Shown here in pieces: positions 50,791-58,626 of a DNA stretch of 64,000 bases (positions are counted from its first letter, which is position 1; each line of letters opens with the position of its first letter). Under the pieces are notes generated by a model. The model had not been told where the DNA came from. It saw only the letters and a program-made list of their open reading frames with translations, and made no database searches. Location of the stretch: assembly GCF_019352175.1 (NCBI RefSeq), contig NZ_JACBYI010000027.1, forward strand, positions 1-64,000, read 5' to 3'. The position numbers and the translations under genes were made by a program. The stretch is from Paenibacillus sp. S150 (GTDB taxonomy: Bacteria > Bacillota > Bacilli > Paenibacillales > Paenibacillaceae).

Positions 50791-50945
50791 CCTGAATTTC
50801 GAAAGTAAGTATCCACAAATCATCTAAAAAGCTCTACACGAAGGGATGTCTTTGCTAAAAACAGCTTGCACCCAATGGGTGAAGAAAAAAGAGTGTTTAT
50901 CCCTTGTCCGATCTGGATTTGTTCAATTCTCTTTCGAAATTCAGG
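50791..50945 (+). mobile_element. MITE-like element, copy 2
   Basis: 155 bases with perfect 15-base inverted repeats CCTGAATTTCGAAAG / CTTTCGAAATTCAGG. It is flanked on both sides by TTTAT, consistent with a 5-base target duplication; the family A copy at 53064-53155 shows the unoccupied sequence GAATTTATATGTTTC. It lies in the opposite orientation to the copy at 22181-22335. A 72-codon frame inside it has no supporting features. Confidence 0.8.
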
Positions 50946-51148
50946 TTTATATGTTTTTTTGGAGTCCCCGCAAAGTACCTGAGTCATCATCGAAGCTAAG
51001 GCCCCACTACCCTGGAAATAACTTTACGGATGAGGATAATTGCTTAAAGGCCGCAAGAAATTAAACGCAACAAAATCTACCCCCCATTTCCATCCTCTGT
51101 GGTGCCGCGGCAGCGGCAACGATGGCTTTGTGGGGTTATTTTGAAAGA

Positions 51149-51239
51149 GAATTTATAGGTTTCAGGCTATAAATTAGCCTTATCTTTCCCGCTGAAACGG
51201 ATACCGTCCTTATAAGGACGGCGAAGCCGTTTCCACTTG
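51149..51239 (+). repeat. Family A hairpin repeat, copy 4
   Basis: Copy with outer arms GAAACGG/CCGTTTC around inner hairpin CCGTCCTTATAAGGACGG. Confidence 0.85.
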
Positions 51240-51645
51240 CGCAGGATATACGCAGGCTTTTGGAGTGGACGGCTCCGCGAACGGAGCATTGTCCGGGTCG
51301 CTGTGCTCTCCAGATTTTTTTTCATTCCCTTAGGAGCAGCGAGGAAATTGGTATCCGCTTTTGTTGACAAAATCTCCACGGTTTTGGGAGTTTGTCAACA
51401 ATGTAGCGGTACTTTATTTTGTCGCAGTCTCTTAGCGGTGAAAATCCGGAGACCCAGGCTGCCGCTGCCGCTGTTCCGCGGGTCTGTCCGTCCGCTCCGC
51501 TGTTTAAGCGGGAGGCGGTTCTGTAATCTTTAAAAAACACAATAAAGAAACTTAATGTATAGGAATGGAACCGGCTTATATGAAATGAACCGGAGAACCT
51601 GAAAACGCTGATGGAACGCAAGGAGATTCATAGGAACGGAAGCGA
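51240..51645. other. Gene-free stretch with one hairpin
   Basis: No gene is visible. A stable stem GTTGACAAAATCTCC / GGGAGTTTGTCAAC lies at 51363-51398. From about 51552 the sequence matches the segment before family B copy 1 (from 21199), so the repeated block is longer than family B itself. Confidence 0.6.
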
Positions 51646-51825
51646 AGTGGAAAAAGTAACACTAATGGGCTGGAATTCTGGCTTGAACGGGATTTAGTGG
51701 GATTTTGTACACTTCATGGAGGCTTGCTCACCCCATATGGATGATTTTAGCCGAATTAGTTGTACTTTTTCCCACTAAGGATGATCCAGGATCCGAATGC
51801 GGTGGATTAGTTATCCTTTTTCCCA

Positions 51826-52496
51826 CTAAACGACTACCGGCTAAAGCCGGTAGGTTCCATCATCGACTGAAAGTCGCCGTTAGGCTAAAGCCTGCTGAAA
51901 AGCAACCCGTGGCTGAACCTACCTGAAGCTTTCGACTGAAACTCGAGTACGTGGGCTCCACGTTCACTCCTCGATTTCAAACACGTCGTCACCTTCGACT
52001 TGTTGACCTTCGATATATCGACGGATCGTTTCTTCGTTCACCGATCCCACGGTTGCACAGAAATAGCCTCTTGCCCACAGATGTTGACCCCAGTATTTCT
52101 TTTTCAGTTGCGGAAATTCCTCATGAATCAGTCTGGAGGAGCGACCTTTGATGTATTGATTGACTTTTGCAGGTGCCATCGTCGGGGACAACTCACCAAT
52201 AAATGAATGTGATCTTTTCCCACACTCCCTTTGACGATGGTGATTCCTCTGCTGAAGCAGCATTGGCGAGTGATTTCTCGCATTCTCCCCGCTACGTCTC
52301 CTACGAGCACGTGGTATCGATATTTCGTTACCCATACATAGTGATATTTCAAGTCGTACACGGAATGTCCGCCTGTTTGATAATCTACCATTTGGCTTCT
52401 CACCTCTTGCTTCATCGTTGCGCAATTCTGCTACGTGATCAACGTACTGGAAGCTGACCGACTAAAGTCGGTGGGTTTAGACCTGGCACATGGAAA
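51826..52496 (-). mobile_element. IS200/IS605-family insertion sequence
   Basis: 671 bases. On the minus strand the target TTTAG precedes the left end and the right end also finishes in TTTAG (51826-51830). Subterminal hairpins are CCGACTTTAGTCGG near 52460 and CTACCGGCTTTAGCCGGTAG near 51834-51853, as expected for hairpin ends recognised by Y1 transposases. No target duplication is made. It carries only a tnpA-type gene, which is broken. Boundaries come from comparison with intact family B copies. Confidence 0.85.
51964..52415 (-). pseudogene. tnpA: IS200-type transposase TnpA, frameshifted
   Basis: A Y1/HUH transposase of about 150 residues split over two frames. The first part shows HSVYDLKYHYVWVTKYRYHV and the HUH motif in KDHIHLLVS; the second part shows VNQYIKGRSS, WGQHLWARGYFCAT and the catalytic Tyr in RRYIEGQ. 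The frames meet at a run of four C on the minus strand (52184-52187): one more C would give LLVSCPPTMAPAKVNQ. So one base is missing, or miscalled, and the element is probably unable to move by itself. Confidence 0.82.
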
Positions 52497-52565
52497 CTAA
52501 AATGGCTGCCCTTTGGATGAATGGTTCAAGTTCATCTTATGTAGGCGTATTCCTCTGTAAGGGGG

Positions 52566-53063
52566 CGAACCGGCTGGATTAGGTATCCTATTTCCCGCTA
52601 CACTTGCGAAAAAGCGGCTGGGGGAAAATGAAGTGACCTTTTCCACTTGTCTTCCCGCCTGGCTTCAGCAGCCAGCCTTACACCTGAAATGCAAACAGCT
52701 GCGCTGCCCGGTTAAGGACGGCGAAGCCGTTTCCACTTGAAAGATAAGAATGTATAGGTTTTGGGGGAAGCGAAGCTTATCCGTTATTTCACAGCTGCGC
52801 TGTATATGGCCAAGCAAACTGCGCTATTGCGCGTTGGCCGCAGCGGGCAGGCAGAGGGAATCAGAGGCAGAAATACCTTTGAATTCGCCCGAAGCCGGCT
52901 GGACGGTGGAATCAGCGCGAAATGATTCTTCTCCTCCCCACTGAAATGGCAGCATTCTTATATAGGACGCCGATAGGCGTCTTTCTTAAAATATAAGACA
53001 CCCATACTGCTGTGCGGCATCACTGAGGAATGAAATATCGCTGCGGCCGCGTGATTAGAGGGC
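52566..53063. other. Gene-free stretch with repeat remnants
   Basis: No gene is supported. Present are a family B-like motif near 52630, a segment (CACCTGAAATGCAAACAGCT) also found near 22100, a partial family A tail at about 52709-52739, and low-complexity sequence. It mirrors the order seen near 22000-22170. Confidence 0.55.
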
Positions 53064-53155
53064 AGAATTTATATGTTTCACACTATCAATTATCCTTCTA
53101 TTTTTGGAGAAACGGGTGCCACCTCTTTCAGAGGACGGAGCAGCCGTTTCTTCTT
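53064..53155 (+). repeat. Family A hairpin repeat, copy 5 (diverged)
   Basis: Shares GAATTTATATGTTTCACACT and the outer arms GAAACGG/CCGTTTC; the inner hairpin is changed (CTCTTTCAGAG). Confidence 0.7.
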
Positions 53156-53165
53156 AAAAAAATAA

Positions 53166-53257
53166 GAATGTATATGTTTCACGCTATAAATTAGCCTTAT
53201 CTTTCTCGCTGAAACGGATACCGTCCTTAATAAGGACGGAGCAGCCGTTTCCACTTG
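53166..53257 (+). repeat. Family A hairpin repeat, copy 6
   Basis: Copy with GTATATGTTTCACGCTATAA, outer arms GAAACGG/CCGTTTC and inner hairpin CCGTCCTTAATAAGGACGG. It lies directly behind copy 5. Confidence 0.85.
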
Positions 53258-53413
53258 ATGAATCAAATCTGAGCCAAAGCTTCACTTTGTGGGGCTTTTT
53301 TTCATATGAATAAGAAGGCCTATATGAACTTTTTGTTTGGGCATGAACGGCAGGCAGACTGGGGCAATAACCGGTAATGCCAACAACGCGCAGCCCGGGT
53401 TCGTGAAAAGCCA

Positions 53414-53442
53414 TTTACATTTTTCATTGTGCAGATTATAAT
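53414..53442 (+). promoter_or_regulatory. mntH promoter
   Basis: TTTACA (53414-53419), 17-base spacer, TATAAT (53437-53442). Confidence 0.75.
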
Positions 53443-53456
53443 AAAACTAAATTAAA

Positions 53457-53473
53457 GTTGCATCAGGGAAACT
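53457..53473 (+). promoter_or_regulatory. MntR-like operator
   Basis: GTTGCATCAGGGAAACT matches the Bacillus MntR site TTTGCCTTAAGGAAACT (from memory) at 13 of 17 positions. It lies just behind the expected transcription start, a position suited to manganese-dependent repression of mntH. Confidence 0.55.
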
Positions 53474-53519
53474 TTCGTGTGTGTAGACAACTTTTTCCGG
53501 GCAAGAGGAGGGATTGAAA

Positions 53520-54815
53520 ATGATGGAGCAAAGTGTAGCAGAAACACCTCCAATGATTCATAATCATAAAAATAAGCTCTCCGCACAAGCTGTACTGAAC
53601 GGGGATGTCAAAGGCCTGAAGAGGCTGCTTCCTTTCCTGGGACCGGCTTTTATCGCTTCCGTAGCGTATCTGGACCCCGGAAATTTCGCCACTAATATCA
53701 CAGCAGGCTCCAAATATGGTTATCTGCTGCTGTGGGTGATATTTGCGTCAAATCTGATGGCTGTTCTTATCCAGTCGTTATCTGCCAAGCTGGGGATTGC
53801 CACCGGCAAAAATCTGCCCGAGGTGGCGCGGGAGCGGTTCCCGAAGGGCGTATCGATTTTCCTGTGGATTCAAAGTGAACTGGTCATTATCGCTACCGAT
53901 CTGGCAGAATTTATTGGGGCAGCACTTGGACTTTATCTATTGTTTGGCATTCCGATGCTGCCTGCCGCGCTGATTACCGCTGTCGGTTCCTTCGCCATTC
54001 TTGAACTGCAGCGTCGCGGCTACCGTACGCTTGAGGCTGGAATTGCCGGCATGGTCATGATTGTCGTTCTGGCCTTTGCGTTCCAGGTGGTGATGGCGAA
54101 GCCGGATGCCGGGGCAGTTGCTGCCGGAATATTCACTCCGCAGTTTCAAGGTGTAGACAGTGTGCTGCTGGCAGCGGGAATACTCGGCGCAACGGTAATG
54201 CCGCATGCGATTTATCTGCATTCCTCGCTGACCCAGAGCCGTGTGGTCGGAATCGATGACAGGGAGAAAAAACAGATTTTCAAGCTGGAGTTCATCGATA
54301 TTCTGATTGCAATGCTGATTGCCGGTGCGGTCAACATGGCGATGGTGGTTGTGGCCGCTGCGCTATTTTTCAAAAATGGCCTTGTGGTCGAGGATTTGGA
54401 TATTGCCTTTGAGCAGTTCCGCCATTTGGCAGGACCGGTCACAGCCGTTTCCTTCGGCTTGGGCTTGCTGATTGCGGGACTGTCAAGCTCATCGGTGGGG
54501 ACGATGGCGGGCGATGTGGTCATGCAGGGCTTCATCAAGAAAAGAATCAATCTCTACCTCCGGCGGGCGATTACGATTATTCCTCCGCTGACGATTATCG
54601 CCTTTGGCATTAACGCTACAAGCGCTTTGGTCATGAGCCAGGTGGTGCTGTCGTTCGGGATTGCTTTTGCCTTGATTCCGCTGGTGATCTTCACCAGTGA
54701 CCGCAAAATCATGAACGGGCTGGTCAACCGCCGGATCACCACGGTGCTGGGCTGGATTATCTCGGCGCTGGTTGTATCGCTGAACTTGTTTCTTGTGGTT
54801 GAGCTGTTCGTGTAA
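53520..54815 (+). CDS. mntH: Nramp manganese transporter MntH
   Basis: A 431-residue proton-coupled divalent-metal importer of the Nramp family with 11 or so membrane segments. Both ion-binding signatures are intact: AYLDPGNFATN in segment 1 and GATVMPHAIYLHSSL in segment 6. I start at the ATG at 53520, with AGGAGGG 7 bases upstream; the TTG at 53514 is too close to that site. The promoter carries a MntR-like box. The next sequence is the truncated IS end, so mntH is a single-gene unit without a visible strong terminator. Confidence 0.93.
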   Translation: MMEQSVAETPPMIHNHKNKLSAQAVLNGDVKGLKRLLPFLGPAFIASVAYLDPGNFATNITAGSKYGYLLLWVIFASNLMAVLIQSLSAKLGIATGKNLPEVARERFPKGVSIFLWIQSELVIIATDLAEFIGAALGLYLLFGIPMLPAALITAVGSFAILELQRRGYRTLEAGIAGMVMIVVLAFAFQVVMAKPDAGAVAAGIFTPQFQGVDSVLLAAGILGATVMPHAIYLHSSLTQSRVVGIDDREKKQIFKLEFIDILIAMLIAGAVNMAMVVVAAALFFKNGLVVEDLDIAFEQFRHLAGPVTAVSFGLGLLIAGLSSSSVGTMAGDVVMQGFIKKRINLYLRRAITIIPPLTIIAFGINATSALVMSQVVLSFGIAFALIPLVIFTSDRKIMNGLVNRRITTVLGWIISALVVSLNLFLVVELFV

Positions 54816-54831
54816 GGTTAATCAATATAAA

Positions 54832-55010
54832 CCTGAATTTCGAAAGCAATCATTCCTAAAAAAATAAAAAAGGCTCCAATCTTCGGCAGCATGATGTTTG
54901 TCCGTGAACAACATCACCCAAAGAGAGGAGTCCTTTTTAAGTGAAGATAAAATCAGGACCTGATTTTCCCCTGGTTCAGCCAACAAACGTCGGAGGAAAG
55001 CATCGATCTA
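54832..55010 (+). mobile_element. Truncated IS left end
   Basis: Starts with CCTGAATTTCGAAAG, the same terminal repeat as the two MITEs, then a leader with inverted parts AAAAAGGCTCC / GGAGTCCTTTTT. AGAGGAG and a GTG at 54941 open a frame (MKIKSGPDFPLVQPTN) of transposase-like character that is cut off within about 25 codons by LacI-promoter sequence. I read it as the left end of the IS that mobilised the MITEs. The transposase family was not identified. Confidence 0.45.
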
Positions 55011-55011
55011 A

Positions 55012-55027
55012 GTGTAACCCGTTTCAT
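55012..55027 (+). promoter_or_regulatory. LacI-type operator before its own gene
   Basis: GTGTAACCCGTTTCAT. Its reverse complement resembles ATGAAACCCGTTACAT at 56249-56264. It lies 55 bases before the regulator start and suggests autoregulation. Confidence 0.55.
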
Positions 55028-55082
55028 AAAAAACGATCTTCTGGTATTATGAAAGATAATTACAGAACAAGGAAGGTTACAA

Positions 55083-56141
55083 ATGAAGCAAACCATTACA
55101 ATATACGACATAGCAAAGGAAGCCAATGTTTCCGTTGCCACTGTTTCCCGAGTACTCAACGATACCGCTCCCGTAAAAAGAAGCACCCGGGAAATCATTA
55201 TGGCTGTTATTGAAAAGCATCAGTTCCAGCCCAATGCTCTGGCAAGGAGTCTTCTGAAAAAAGAGACCGGCACAATTGCCATGATTTTACCTGATATTAC
55301 GAACCCTTTTTTTCCGGAGGTATTCTGGGGAGCGGAGAATGTAGCCCGGGAAAAAGGATACACCTTCTTTCTGTGCAACACGGCAGGGCAATACAAACGT
55401 GAGTCCGAGTATCTGGGCATCCTCCGGGAGAAGAGAGTGGACGGGATTATTTTTCTGGGCGGAAGAATTAATCTGACTCAGTGCCCTCCAGAGCTGTCTC
55501 AGGAGGTTATTGAGCTGTCAAGGCATGTCCCGATTGTGCTTGTCAACGGCAATTTGCCGAAAAGCGGCCTGCACCGCATATATACGGATGAAGCCGAAGG
55601 TGCGGCGCTGGCCACCCAGCATTTGCTTGATCTGGGGCATACGGATATTGGTTTCATTGGGGGAATGGAGGATACGTCAACAACGCAGGTCAAGATTAAA
55701 GCCGTGCGCGGCAAGCTAAAGGAGTATGGACTCAAGCTCCGTAATGAGTGGCTTAAGCCTGGCGAATTCTCCGTACAGGGCGGCAGAGAGCTGATGAATA
55801 GACTTCTGGAAGAGGAGCATCGGCCAACAGCTGTACTATGCGTGAATGACTTCACAGCAATCGGAGCGGTTAAGGCGACAATTGAACACGGATTGCGTAT
55901 TCCCGAAGATATTTCCATCGTTGGATTCGATGATTCACCGCTCTCGACGGCGGTTATTCCGGAGCTGACAACGGTTTCACAGAACACAAATGAGCTTGGC
56001 GAACTGGCAGTAGATACATTGCACAGGATCATTAACGGCAAGACGCCCAGGAAGCAAATCGTCCTGAAACCACAGCTGATTGTCCGGAAAAGCACGGGCC
56101 AAACTCCAATAAGTCCTTTGCAAATCAGTGTTGACAGTTAA
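55083..56141 (+). CDS. LacI-family transcriptional regulator
   Basis: A 352-residue LacI-type regulator. The N-terminal helix-turn-helix reads TITIYDIAKEANVSVATVSRVLND, with a hinge helix NALARSL. The periplasmic-binding-like core has the usual TIAMILPDITNPFFPEVFWG, GFIGGMEDTSTTQVKIKAV and SIVGFDDSPLSTAVIPELTT. GGAAGG precedes the ATG at about 9 bases. Matching palindromes lie before it and before the binding-protein gene, so it probably controls itself and the sugar-uptake and hydrolase genes downstream. The effector is presumably a sugar or oligosaccharide. Confidence 0.93.
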   Translation: MKQTITIYDIAKEANVSVATVSRVLNDTAPVKRSTREIIMAVIEKHQFQPNALARSLLKKETGTIAMILPDITNPFFPEVFWGAENVAREKGYTFFLCNTAGQYKRESEYLGILREKRVDGIIFLGGRINLTQCPPELSQEVIELSRHVPIVLVNGNLPKSGLHRIYTDEAEGAALATQHLLDLGHTDIGFIGGMEDTSTTQVKIKAVRGKLKEYGLKLRNEWLKPGEFSVQGGRELMNRLLEEEHRPTAVLCVNDFTAIGAVKATIEHGLRIPEDISIVGFDDSPLSTAVIPELTTVSQNTNELGELAVDTLHRIINGKTPRKQIVLKPQLIVRKSTGQTPISPLQISVDS

Positions 56142-56172
56142 AGTAGAGGGATTTATAATAAATTTGCAGTCA

Positions 56173-56188
56173 ATGAAACCCCTTTCAT
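56173..56188 (+). promoter_or_regulatory. LacI-type operator
   Basis: ATGAAACCCCTTTCAT, a palindrome with arms ATGAAA/TTTCAT. It lies between the lacI-type stop and its terminator. Confidence 0.5.
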
Positions 56189-56212
56189 AAAACGCATGAC
56201 TGAGCTAAAAAC

Positions 56213-56238
56213 ACCCGTTTCCACTGCGGGTATTCTTT
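56213..56238 (+). terminator. Terminator after the LacI-type gene
   Basis: Short stem ACCCG/CGGGT, then ATTCTTTTTT. Confidence 0.6.
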
Positions 56239-56248
56239 TTTAGCATTA

Positions 56249-56278
56249 ATGAAACCCGTTACATGAAATGCGTTTCAT
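56249..56278 (+). promoter_or_regulatory. Tandem LacI-type operators before the ABC operon
   Basis: ATGAAACCCGTTACAT (56249-56264) and ATGAAATGCGTTTCAT (56263-56278) share two bases. Both fit arms ATGAAA/TTTCAT with a 4-base centre. They lie directly before the substrate-binding protein gene. Confidence 0.65.
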
Positions 56279-56320
56279 AATTAGGCTGCAAGCAAAACAT
56301 CTTCTAAATTAAAAGGGAGG

Positions 56321-57610
56321 TTGAAGACAATTAGAAACAGACTGGGCATGTTCATGGCGGTCTTGCTGCTGCTGGCAGGTGTTCTATCCGGATGCGGCGG
56401 AGGAACTAACGCTGAAGCCGGAAGCGGAACTGCAGTTTCCGACAAAAAAGTGGATCTGACATTAACCATGTGGGGCTCCGAGGATGACAAGAAAGTCATG
56501 CAGCAACGGCTGGAAATTGTGAATAAGACGTATCCGAATATACATGTCAACTTGCTGCTGGTTGCCGGTGACTATGATCAGAAAGTGCAGACAATGATCG
56601 CCGGGGGCACTCCGCCGGATATCATGATGATTGCCGAGAACTATCAGGTGTACGCCAGCAAGAACCAGATTATTCCCTTGGACGATCTGATTGCGGCAAA
56701 CAATGTAGATATGAATGAAAGATACAGCGAAGACATTGGCAATATCATGAAATACGGCGGCAAGTATTACGGCATGCTGGATCGCGCAGGTGCAATGGTC
56801 TTGTTCTATAACAAAGATATGTTCGACAAAGCCGGAGTTGCCTATCCGGCCAAGGACTGGACGCAGAAGGAGCTTCTTGATGCCGCTCAGAAGCTGACGG
56901 TAAAAGAAGACGGCAAAACCGTGCAGTGGGGCTACTATCCGGGTTCCTGGTGGCCTCAGTGGATGCAACTGGTGTATCAGAACGGCGGATCGCTGTTTGA
57001 TGCCAATAACAGCCCTACCTTTGATACGCCCGAGGTTAGGAATGCTCTTCAGCTGCTTAACGATATGAGCTTTAAGTACGGCACTTCTCCGACACCGCCG
57101 GAAATTGCAGATTTGGGAAATATCGGCGCAGACCCGCTGTTTGCCCAAGGTAAGATTGCCATGGAGACTACAGGTTTTTGGAATATTGGTTCCTTGTCCA
57201 AGGTTGAAGGCATTAACTGGGATATCTCGCCAGTCTGGGGACAAACGAATGCTTTCTTTAACGGACTGACCATTACCAAAAGCTCCAAGCACCAGGAAGA
57301 AGCCTTTAAGATCATTGAAGCTTTGACTACTTTGGAAGCGCAAACACCGATTATTGAAAGCGGCCAGGACGCTCCGGCCACCAAAGCTGCACTTTCCAGC
57401 GACGCTTTCCTGAATGCGGAGTACGGAGGCAAAAAAATTAACATGAATGCCTTCGCAGATTCCAGGCTGTATGATCAACCGCTCAACCCGAAATGGAACG
57501 AGATGATGAAAGTAATTGACGACAAGCTCGGTGTCTACTTCAACAATAAGGCAACGCTTGATGACACAGTGAAGCAAATCCAAGAAGGACTGGATAAACT
57601 CTATAAATAG
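56321..57610 (+). CDS. Sugar ABC transporter substrate-binding lipoprotein
   Basis: About 429 residues. A lipoprotein signal is visible (FMAVLLLLAGVLSGCGG, lipobox LSGC). The mature part is a family 1 solute-binding protein (TLTMWGSEDDKKVMQQRLEI, AGGTPPDIMMIAENYQVYAS, FYNKDMFDKAGVAYPAKDWT, GKIAMETTGFWNIGSLS). The start is unclear: TTG at 56321 directly follows GGGAGG with no spacing, an in-frame ATT at 56330 is well spaced, and an ATG at 56348 lies far from the site. It captures an oligosaccharide and hands it to the two permeases that follow. The ATPase is not in this operon and may be a shared MsmX-type protein. Confidence 0.9.
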   Translation: MKTIRNRLGMFMAVLLLLAGVLSGCGGGTNAEAGSGTAVSDKKVDLTLTMWGSEDDKKVMQQRLEIVNKTYPNIHVNLLLVAGDYDQKVQTMIAGGTPPDIMMIAENYQVYASKNQIIPLDDLIAANNVDMNERYSEDIGNIMKYGGKYYGMLDRAGAMVLFYNKDMFDKAGVAYPAKDWTQKELLDAAQKLTVKEDGKTVQWGYYPGSWWPQWMQLVYQNGGSLFDANNSPTFDTPEVRNALQLLNDMSFKYGTSPTPPEIADLGNIGADPLFAQGKIAMETTGFWNIGSLSKVEGINWDISPVWGQTNAFFNGLTITKSSKHQEEAFKIIEALTTLEAQTPIIESGQDAPATKAALSSDAFLNAEYGGKKINMNAFADSRLYDQPLNPKWNEMMKVIDDKLGVYFNNKATLDDTVKQIQEGLDKLYK

Positions 57611-57738
57611 AGAAGCGGCATTCAGTTAATAGTCAGAGGATGCAGGGATTGGCTGATTTGGGCTGGTCCCCGTCCCTTTCATGCATGTTGTTACATACAA
57701 GTCATTTGGATGGGAGTAAATGCGGAGGTGATGATTCT

Positions 57739-58626
57739 GTGAAAAAGAAAGAGGGCATCTGGTTTTATTTTTTTATTTCACCATGGCTGACTGGATTTCT
57801 CGGCCTCACAATCGGGCCGATTCTGTTCTCAATCTATATGAGCTTTACAGACTGGGATATGTTCCTGTCTCCACATTTTATCGGGTTCGCAAATTATGCC
57901 ACACTGCTTACGGATGATCCGGTTTTTTGGAAATCTGTGGGCAACACCTTTTATTATGCACTGATTGCAGTTCCGCTGGGGATGTGCATTTCGCTCTGGA
58001 TCGCCTACTACCTGAACAAGAAGCTGAAGGGGATAACCTTCTTCCGGGTGCTCTATTATTTGCCTTCCGTTGTTCCGGTGGTTGCCAGTTCCCTGTTGTT
58101 CATCCAATTATTTGCACCGACCGAAGGTTTGATCAATCAGGCACTGTCTTTTATCGGTATTCAGGGGCCGCAATGGCTGCTTGATGCCCAATGGGTGAAG
58201 CTCTCGCTGGTCATTATGTCTCTATGGGGCGTCGGAGGCGGCGTGGTCTTGTTGCTGGCCGGGATGAAGGGGATTCCGCCGGAACTGTACGAGGCTTCTT
58301 CCATTGACGGTGCATCCAGCGGCCAAAGCTTTTTCAACATTACATTTCCCATGCTCACTCCGGTCATTTTCTTCAACCTCGTTACCGGCATCATCGGAGC
58401 GCTCCAGACTTTTGCCCAGGTATTTATCGTTACGGCTGGGGGACCGGACAACGCCAGCCAGATGGTCGTGCCTTATCTGTTCCAGAATGCGTTCCAGTTC
58501 TACAAGATGGGCTACGCCTCTGCTATCGCATGGATTCTGTTCATTATTATTCTTGCGCTGACACTGATCGTGTTCCGTTCATCGGCCTTATGGGTGCACT
58601 ACGAGGAGGGAAAAGAAAATGGCTAG
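57739..58626 (+). CDS. Sugar ABC transporter permease 1
   Basis: A 295-residue permease of the MalF/UgpA type with six membrane segments. The EAA loop appears as GMKGIPPELYEASSIDGASS. It starts with GTG at 57739, with GGAGGTGAT upstream; frames upstream of that lack a site. It ends 8 bases inside the next permease gene. It forms the membrane channel with permease 2 for the sugar captured by the lipoprotein encoded before it. Confidence 0.92.
   Translation: MKKKEGIWFYFFISPWLTGFLGLTIGPILFSIYMSFTDWDMFLSPHFIGFANYATLLTDDPVFWKSVGNTFYYALIAVPLGMCISLWIAYYLNKKLKGITFFRVLYYLPSVVPVVASSLLFIQLFAPTEGLINQALSFIGIQGPQWLLDAQWVKLSLVIMSLWGVGGGVVLLLAGMKGIPPELYEASSIDGASSGQSFFNITFPMLTPVIFFNLVTGIIGALQTFAQVFIVTAGGPDNASQMVVPYLFQNAFQFYKMGYASAIAWILFIIILALTLIVFRSSALWVHYEEGKENG

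Larger units (their letters stand above)
51646..52565 (+). repeat. Family B repeat, copy 3, split by an IS
   Basis: The halves 51646-51825 and 52497-52565 align with 21275-21521. The IS200/IS605-type element lies between them; removing it restores the continuous motif TCCCACTAAAATGGCTGCCC. Confidence 0.85.

Noticed and set aside
50846..51064. A 72-codon frame starting inside the MITE
   Set aside because: Made of MITE and repeat sequence, and the other MITE copy does not keep the frame.
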